Shown: positions 57,001 through 64,000 of the stretch, in pieces
Layout of the letters: each line of letters opens with the position of its first letter
Numbering within the stretch: the stretch's first letter is position 1
Source of the DNA: Deuterostichococcus epilithicus
Taxonomy: Eukaryota; Chlorophyta; Trebouxiophyceae; Prasiolales; Stichococcaceae
Assembly: GCA_033439295.1 (NCBI GenBank)
Contig: JAVTLE010000005.1
Span: forward strand, 1,600,501 to 1,664,500
Length of the DNA stretch: 64,000 nt
Direction: 5' to 3'
The notes under the pieces: generated by a model
Told to the model about the DNA's origin: nothing
Seen by the model: the letters and a program-made list of their open reading frames with translations, nothing else
Database searches by the model: none
Made by a program: the position numbers and the translations under genes

Positions 57001-60000
57001 GACGGCATGGAGTTCCAGCTGTCCTCCTGCAAGTTTGACATGCGCTTTGTGCCGGACGAGCAGGTGTGAAATTACCTCTTTGACAGCCAGTCTCTGCTTG
57101 TCGGAGAAGGGGGAGGCTGAGGCCTGGAATGCTGATGCTGGCATTGACCATTTCCAGCGTGGTTTCGGCATCGAGCCTGATGGGTTCTCAAGCTGCGGCA
57201 TGCGCAGATCACCACCAGCATGTGCGGACAAGACACAGAGGGCGTGGCGGTTCTAAGCCGGCCGTTCTGATTGCCTCAACCAACTGTCGTCGGTGTCCGA
57301 CCTGTAGAGCTTCGAGGGACGGAAGGTGCGGGACCGCGCCACCAGCTTGCCGGACGACTACGTGGCGCCGGCGGCCTTTGCGACGCTGGCGCTGCAGCAC
57401 ACCAACGTGAAGCTGACGTGGGACGCAGACGACGGCGAACGCAAGCGGAAGCTGTCCAAGCGGGTCACCAAGGACGAGCTGCGCGATGACGACTTCAAAG
57501 TGCGGCTCTTGTAGAGGATTGCCGTGTATTCTTTTGTGTTGTGCGTCATCGAGAACGAGTTCCTGCACAATATCGACGTCATGGTGGGTGCGCTTCCAGC
57601 TGACCCTAGAACCTTGGCCTGTACTCTTTGTCCTCAGCGCGGGAGATGCGCCGCAGGGGCCTTGCGCCGATGCCCCTGCCGCAGGCACGCGGCACCGACT
57701 CCGCCAGGCGTGCACACAGTCGTCAGGCTTCCGGCATACGGCCTGACTAGCATGCCGAGGGCAGGAGCGTCCGTGCTGACGCTCGCAGGCGTTGTCGTAG
57801 CCTCGGAAACAGTTCCAGAGACTCTCAAGGCCACGGTGCAGGCCTCACCTGTAGCCGTGTCGCGCTGCAGGCGTACCTGGCATCGGAGAGCGAAGACAGT
57901 GAGCCGGACGAGGCGCAGCAGGCCAAGTACCGGGCACTGCTGACCGCTGGCGCCGAGACCGCGGGCGACAGCCGCAGGGGCGGCAAGGTATGGGGCGGCG
58001 GCGGCGGCGACGACGACGAGTCCGGCTCCGAGGTGTGGCAGTGGGAGCCGCTCTTGCCACGGAGGCACTGCTGCTGGTGCATGAACGCCTATGGTTGCTC
58101 GCATCAAAGCGGCAGGCTTGTCGGTGCGATGGACTCAAACGGGGGTGGTTGATCTTTCGTGTCTCGGTGCCCTATCATGTTCTTCCCCTCGATTGATTGA
58201 AACATGGCCAGAAGTGCTGCATGGATCAGGTTGCAGCTACAGGCCGACGCTGTGCCTCTTGGCGAGTGCTGTTCAACCAGCGTATCGCTGCGCACCTCAC
58301 ACAGGGAGATGACGAGGCGGGCCAGCCCAGGAAGCAGGACCGGGACATGGAGATGGAGCTGACGTTTCAAGGCGGCCTGGAGGATTTGGGCCAGCGGCTG
58401 CTGTCGAAGAAGCAGGAGCGGGAGGCGCGCAGGAAAGACACCGTGTGGGAGGCCTATGAGCGCCGCCGCAGGTGCCGACCTTCCCCGTTTCAGCACCCCT
58501 GAGCAGTTCATTGTGCATGCCAGGTTGAGGCAGGCGGGTGGCGCTTCGTGCCCGGAGCTGCTGCATTCTGTGTGCCAGGGAGGGGCAGCAGGGAGCCGTC
58601 AGCGTTTGTGACCACTCGCCGGGGTAGGGGGACGCCTGAGCTTGGCCAGCCGCAGCGTGAGGTCAACCCAGGCTGCGACTGCATGCGGGCCCTTGCAGGC
58701 TTTGGCGTGACAGCAGTGCCTCCCACCTGGAGACAGAAACGCTTGTGCAGCCTGGCACACCTTGCACCATCCTGTATTGTGGAAGCGCCACCACAAGCCA
58801 CCCCTTGTCCTGCATGCTTGCAGGGAGAAGCGGGCGGCGGCAAAGGCGCAGGGGCGACAGCGCGACTCGGGCAGTGAAGACATCAGCGAGCCGGAGGTCA
58901 GTGATGGCGAGGGCGGCGGCGGCGGCGGGGGCGCCGACCCCTTCTTCCAACACGACGACGACCCCTTCAACGACCCCTTCTTCAAGGTGGCCATGCCAGA
59001 ACATTGCGCCGAGCTTCTGTCGGGCAGAGGCCCACCTGCAGAGCCTGGACGCGGTCCCTGTGGTGCATTGCCCTTGGTCCCGCCGGGTTGCATCTGCCAC
59101 CTTGCTTGTGAGAACTCCAATCAAGTACTGCGCATCCTGCCTTTCAACCTCACGGGTGCCTCGTGTTGCAGGACGACGGAGCGCAGCCGCCACCTGCGAC
59201 CGGGCCAAAGGCGGCCAAGGCGAAGGAATCGCAAAAGGCGGAGCGGGCGGCGGAAAAGGCGGCGGTCGCGGCAGAGCGGGGCGCCGAGGCGCGCCGCGTG
59301 GCGGAGCTGCAGCTGCTGATGATGGACGATGACGCCCTGCTGCGGCCGGGCGCCTCCCCCGCCGCGCCAGGCTCGAGATCCTGAAAGCTCATCCTGTTTC
59401 ATCTGTGTCCACTGGAGAGACGTGTACCAGCAGACGGACAGCAGTTGAGGGCACCTGAATCTGGCAGCAGTGGTCCCTCCGCTGACGGACAACTGATGGT
59501 TTCCTTGCAGCCGCTGATGGCAAGCCGGCCGCCAAGCTGAGCAAGAAGGAGCGCATCCGCCAGGCCAAGGCGAAGAAGCGACGCGACCGCGAGGCGGGCA
59601 GCGACGACGAGGACCTCGGCTTGGGTGTGTCTGGAGGTCCTACCCAGACATTCTGATGACTGCCTCGCATTTTCTCGGCTGGCAGGCTGCGCAATTCCTT
59701 CAGCCGTGGCTGCACACGCCTGCTGAACTCGTCGAGCTGCACATCATCTGCAGACGAGGCTGAGCTGCAGTTGTTCTGCTGGCCGACCGCCTTGATGCCT
59801 GCACTCGTCGGACCTGCCATGGACCTGATCCTTGCACAGGCTTGGTCCCTCAGACTGCTCACACGGATGCCACGGTCTCCCACAGACGCGGCCGGTGGAC
59901 ACAAGGTGGACCTTGCGGATCCCCGCTTCACGCAGCTGTACACCGCGGACGACTTTGCAATGGACCCGACGGACCCGCGCTACAAGGCCACCGAGTCAGC

Positions 60001-60437
60001 GGCGGCCATCCAGCAGCGGCGGGTGCAGGCGCGCGCGCAGCATCACGCGCGGCAGAAGCACGAGGCGCCGGAGGCTGCACCAGCGGGCAAGGCGCAGGCC
60101 GACGGCGTGCTAGGTGGGTCGCTGCCTGTCCCCCATGCCGGTGGCCTGTCAATCCAGCGCGTGCGTCAGGATGTATGCAATCGTGCAGCACTGCGCCACA
60201 GTCACACAACCCTGACGCATACCTGCATGCCGCCACGTGGCTGGCTGAACGATATTGGGACCCTCACTTGGCACCCGCTGGCGGCGTGCAGGCGGCGCAA
60301 TACCCCTTCAGGCAATGGTCGCATCTCTCAAGCGCAAGTCTGGCGGCGGTGGCGCTCAGCAGTCGTCCGGCCGTCCCGCCAAGCAGCCGAAGCCGGCAAA
60401 GATACAAAAGCGCAAGCTGAAGCCGGTCGAAGCCTGA
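54051..60437 (+). CDS. ESF1: ESF1 homologue, nucleolar pre-rRNA processing factor
   Basis: ESF1 is a nucleolar protein needed for 18S rRNA maturation in the small-subunit processome. The start GRKKDKQSTG is followed by PVDPRFAAVQTDPRFQRFP, FKDPDFQSVQAVDKRGRKVR and KDNMRKYYRLHGE, all family motifs. Acidic linkers (SSSSSSDEEEADEEDGDDD and later ones) separate the core LAAVDLDWEHVRAVDIFAAL, FLPNSGRVEAVTVYPSDYGL and RMKEEATSGPQGIFKPLEE. Next: RMYERSKLRYYYAIAEFDS, YAECDGMEFQLSSCKFDMRF and FEGRKVRDRATSLPDDYVAP. The C-terminus holds DMEMELTFQGGLEDLG and DPFFQHDDDPFNDPFFK, then the final VDLADPRFTQLYTADDFAMD and a basic tail ending KIQKRKLKPVEA. It is complete from the first motif to the last. Introns are many, some with local duplications. 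Confidence 0.92.
55755..55830 (+). repeat. 51-bp tandem duplication of an acceptor and exon start in ESF1
   Basis: The sequence gcaggctcggagtcg occurs at 55761-55775 and 55812-55826. The second is the real acceptor and exon start (SESRRLAAVDLDW). The first copy diverges right after it. Confidence 0.85.
56472..56570 (+). repeat. Two copies of a 48-bp repeat in an ESF1 intron
   Basis: Two near-identical tandem units start with gcatgcctcggcatggctcc at 56475 and 56523 and run to cagcggtgtgcc, directly before the next exon's acceptor. They differ at a few positions. Confidence 0.85.
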
Positions 60438-60748
60438 GCACCAGTAACTCCGTTGATTGGCGGAGAAGCAGCAATCAAAGTCAGATCAAAGTGTTGGTGT
60501 GGTGGTTGACAACACATGACAGACAGCTGCGATCGTCTCCCGCCAGATTTTTGTAACTCAGGGTTGCGCGGGATGCGACAGCACTTGGTAAAAGCATCTC
60601 GTCGCCTGCATCAACTTCAGAGAACAGAGTTTAGCTTCATACAGATGCAAATAAGAAGGAACATCCACGCAAGCTGCAACGGCCTGACATCCTACAGAAC
60701 GACGTTCCACTTACGCCGTCAGACTTGAGCGTTCGGACTTTGACAAAA
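60438..60748. other. Intergenic region ESF1 / phosphoserine aminotransferase
   Basis: It holds the ESF1 3' UTR and the promoter of the next + strand gene. A TGTAA at 60552-60556, 115 nt past the stop, is the likely ESF1 poly(A) signal. No other gene is seen. Confidence 0.5.
60552..60556 (+). terminator. TGTAA poly(A) signal after ESF1
   Basis: The chlorophyte-type signal is at a usual distance (115 nt) from the stop codon. Confidence 0.55.
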
Positions 60749-63700
60749 ATGAACGGCGTTCTTCAGGGCCGGCAATTGCGTCCTAATGGCACCTGCAACA
60801 TCAGGCAGCTGGCGCCGCGACATGTCGCTACGAGGCGGGCTCCGATGGCGACGCGTGCCGTGATTGCCGTAAGCCCCCACCACTAGTTCTGCTGTGGATC
60901 CTGCTCCTTGGAGTCATACAGATGCTATACGTCGCTGTCGCTACATACCGACCTGCAACCTTTCGAGGCTTAGACCACGGGAGAAACCTTTCTGCCGCAT
61001 GCTGCGCTGCTGCTTTGCAATCGTCCTGCTGTCTTGCGCACGCCTGATCTCAGCTTGACAGCACTATCAGGGGCTCAGCTTTAGGCCTCCCGCAGCCGGA
61101 CCCCCGGCTCCGCTGGAACTTTCATCGAGCGGCAGACCCACCTGCTGCGGCGGCGGCACTTGCGCACCGCGACAGCTGCTGCTCAGACTCACAGGCCTCC
61201 AACCCCCCCGTTCCCTCTCTCTTCCCGCAGGAGCCGCCCCGCTCGCCGCAGCCGGACTCGCCGAAGGACACGGCCGCGGCCGCGGCGCAGCCGTATGACC
61301 GGCTGTTCAACTTCTCGGCCGGGCCCGCGGTGCTGCCGCTGACTGTGCTGGAGCAGGCGCAGGCGGATCTGCTCAACTACCAGGGCAGCGGCAGCAGCGT
61401 CATGGAGATGAGCCACCGCGGCAAGGAGTTCACCAACATCATCAACAAGGCGGAGGCGGACCTCCGGCAGCTGCTCAGCATCCCTGACAACTACGAGGTG
61501 CCAGTCGGGATCGCGTCACAGAAGCCACCTCGCCCATGGGAGGTCATTGTCACTGCGCGGGGGGTTGGGGGANNGTGGGGGGTCCTTCACGTGCAGCAGC
61601 ACCCATGTTGTCGCCTTTGTTGGAGTGGCGTCAATGCTGCAGTGGCAACGGCACAGGCTGACGCCGGCTCATGTTGCGTGGGCGCAGGTGCTTTTCATGC
61701 AGGGCGGCGCTAGCGCACAATTTGCAGCGGTGCCGCTCAACCTCACGCGCCACGGGCAGGAGGTGCGCCGGTCAACGTCAGATTATCGCCACAGGCACAC
61801 AGCAGATGCGCTTGACAGCAGAGCCACCTTCAGCGTTCGTGCCTCAATGAAAATGCTGTAGGCCTGAGTGGCTGTCCCCACCGCCCGTTGGTGCCTGTCG
61901 TTTCAATTTTTTGAGAGACGCAAACAGGGCTCGTGCGCCACAATTGCGGCCTGCAGGTGGACCACATCGTGACGGGGTCCTGGAGCAAGAAGGCTGCGGA
62001 GGAGGCGGGGAAGTACTGCGTTGTGAATGTGGCGGCAAAGGGCGACAACAAGTCAGTGCCGGCGCGCGACGCGTGGAAGCTCAGCGAGGAGGCCACCTAT
62101 GTGCACTACTGCGACAACGAGACCATTCAGGTGGGGTCCTGCTGGTGTCATCTGACCCGAGCGTCCCGGCGGCACGCAGCAGAGGCGGTGTAGGTCTGGC
62201 GATCGGCAACAGCGATCGCGGCCGCCAGCCGCTGGCGTGCGCAGACATGAAAGTCATGTTGACTGCGATGTGCATGGCCTCAAGGCCGGGCTCCGCGGCT
62301 GCCTCTGGGTTGCCCGCAGTGGTGCATTGGCCAAGACGTTTGCATTGACCTCCAGGCCTGCATATCCTCAAGGGCCATCCTCGATGCACCCGGCCGCTCC
62401 CTTCACACACCCGCCTGCCGCCACACGAACACCCAGCCCCTGGCCCCCGGTGTAGTCCGCACAGAGCGGTTTCACACAGGGCGTGCAGGTCAAACGCCCA
62501 CCGGATGTCGGCAACACGTGCTGGTTGCAGACATGTTCTTGGAAACCTCCAACCGTCCAACTCCTTGTTCAACCACACAACCAGGGCGTGGAGTTCAAGG
62601 GCGTCCCCGACGTGGGCGGCAAGGTGCTGGTGGCGGACATGTCCTCCAACTTCTGCTCCAAGCCGGTGGACGTGGCCAAGTTCGGCCTCATCTACGCCGG
62701 CGCCCAGAAGAACATCGGCCCGGCCGGCGTCACTGTCGTCATCGTGCGCAAGGACCTCATCAGCAGCGCCAGGTGCGCTGCTCGTCCGCATGGCCTTGCA
62801 TCCTGCGCGGCCCCGCCACTACCCAACTTGCTTGCCGCCATGGGACGATTCGCCGGTCGAAAGTGCAGGGCGCCTTGAAGGGGCTGGCTGCTGTGTCCAA
62901 CTGCAGGGGTTGACGAGTGCACAGCAAGCCAACCGCTGGCTCTTGGCGGGACGTCAACCTGCGCGCAGGTGATTTGCACCCATGATGCAGTCTCCTGAGA
63001 CCCTTTCGACTCCGCTGGTGCCGCAGACAGGACACTCCAGCGATGCTGCACTACGAGACGCTGCTGGGGTCGCTGTACAACACGCCGCCCTGCTGGTCCA
63101 TCTACGTCTGCGGCCTCGTCTTTGAGCACCTGCTTGCCCAGGTCTGCTTCCGCTGTCACCCGATGTTTCGGTGGGGAAACTGCATGTCCAGCCGCCATGG
63201 CCGCACCGCGTCCGTCTGCCGTCACGCTCCCATTTTTACGAAAGGGACGCATCCTGGCAGCTCGCATCCTGCCCTGCCGCCGTGTGTGCCAGCACAATGC
63301 GCCATGTACCTGTCAGGCATGTCGCTGCAATGCAGTCCACGTGTACGTGCAAAACCCTTGAGTGACAAGGGTTTACCTCATGTGCAGGGCGGCATTGAGG
63401 CGGTCTACGAGAACAACAAGAAGAAGGCAGCAACGGTGTATGACGCCATCGCCGGCTCGGGCGGCTTCTACGCCAACCCGGTGGCAGAGGACGTGCGGTC
63501 ACTCATGAATGTGCCGTTCACCATCCCCTCCAACGCCGACCTGGAGAAGGAGTTCATCTCCGCTGCCACCGCCCAGGGCCTGGTGCGCCCCTTTAGTCCG
63601 GCTTGCACGCTTTGCGCAAGTTTCTGACATGAGCAAACAAACCAAGCGGTGATCGACTCGAACCCTGAACCTGGCGGCAGGCGCCTAGGTGTTCAGCTTC

Positions 63701-63955
63701 GCAGTGTCAGGGCATTGCTGCTGCATACCGAAGATGGAGGTGCATAATCATACGCCATCCTCATGAGCATATGCGTCTTTCCTCCGTTCTGGGTTCCAGA
63801 CTCCTTGACTCGCGACCGATTGGCGGATGCAGGTGCAGCTGAAGGGGCACCGTTCGGTGGGCGGCATGCGCGCCTCCATCTACAACTCCATGCCGCAGGA
63901 GGGCGTCCAGGCGCTTGCCGACTTCATGCGTGACTTCCAGCAGAAGCACTCCTAG
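60749..63955 (+). CDS. PSAT: Phosphoserine aminotransferase, plastid-targeted
   Basis: A PLP enzyme of the plastid phosphorylated serine pathway: 3-phosphohydroxypyruvate plus glutamate gives phosphoserine. Exon 1 (60749-60868) is short and easily missed. It encodes [33 protein letters not shown]: Arg-rich, with no acidic residue, as a plastid transit peptide should be, and it splices in phase 0 to exon 2 (61231-61497). Motifs: [96 protein letters not shown], the PLP lysine in [55 protein letters not shown] and [17 protein letters not shown]. The stop is at 63953-63955. An assembly gap sits in the second intron. Confidence 0.96.
61573..61574. other. Two-base assembly gap in a G-rich tract
   Basis: Two unknown bases lie in a run of G blocks (about 61558-61588) within a PSAT intron. 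Several runs of four or more G could form a quadruplex and may have stopped sequencing. Confidence 0.9.
62470..62660 (+). repeat. 105-bp offset copy of a PSAT exon start
   Basis: The real exon begins at 62585 (ggcgtggagttcaagggcg, read [22 protein letters not shown]). A decayed copy begins at 62480 after cacacag with ggcgtgcaggtcaaacgccc and keeps ccggatgtcggcaa, cgtgctggttgcagacatgt and cctccaac. The match runs about 75 bp and carries changes that alter the frame, so it is not an alternative exon. Confidence 0.85.
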
Positions 63956-64000
63956 GCTGCTAGGTACCTAGTCCTCTGTGGGGATGTCGTGCGGAGGTGC

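Overview
This is a GC-rich nuclear fragment of a green alga. The evidence is direct: about 17 intron-dense genes with standard GT-AG (and a few GC-AG) introns, encoding eukaryotic core machinery (SF3B3, RPN12, LSM1, ESF1, an RPC7-like Pol III subunit, KAE1, presenilin) together with plant-type enzymes (a plastid-targeted phosphoserine aminotransferase and a plant-type phosphoglycerate-mutase-like protein). TGTAA, the usual chlorophyte poly(A) signal, lies 65-145 nt after several + strand stops. The compact genes and GC content suggest a trebouxiophyte (Chlorella-like) alga, which is an inference. The window contains no operons, prokaryotic genes, CRISPR arrays, rRNA genes or recognisable retroelements.

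Layout: 10-1924 mitochondrial-type GrpE (+); 2373-5055 proteasome lid RPN12 (-); 5149-13315 a CS/PIH1-like domain followed by, and possibly fused to, a membrane J-domain protein with a Jiv90-like C-terminus (+); 13986-19066 an F-box/LRR/ankyrin protein (+); 19474-20217 a conserved small membrane protein (-, N-terminus unresolved); 20789-22972 a SAC3/GANP (THP3/LENG8-like) protein (+); 23468-32743 SF3B3 (+); 33290-35433 a phosphoglycerate-mutase-like protein (+); 35802-37520 a plastid alpha/beta hydrolase (-); 38419-40534 an RPC7-like subunit (+); 41207-44833 UDP-glucose dehydrogenase (-); 45251-47351 KAE1 (+); 47561-49321 a secreted SOUL-like haem-binding protein (-); 49735-50545 LSM1 (+); 50734-53385 presenilin (-); 54051-60437 ESF1 (+); 60749-63955 phosphoserine aminotransferase (+). 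Strands mostly alternate, so many neighbours share divergent promoters or convergent 3' ends. The genes do not form one pathway.

The unexplained structure is in the introns. First, at least seven genes carry decayed partial copies of an exon, usually the acceptor plus exon start, tens to about 130 bp from the real one. Second, two introns of unrelated genes (J-domain protein and F-box/ankyrin protein) hold about 0.6 kb arrays of the same hairpin-forming repeat with the same 3' end. The first array is bounded by a perfect 18-bp direct repeat, as expected of an inserted mobile sequence. Exon limits below come from reading frame, splice consensus and remembered family sequences; no alignment was run.
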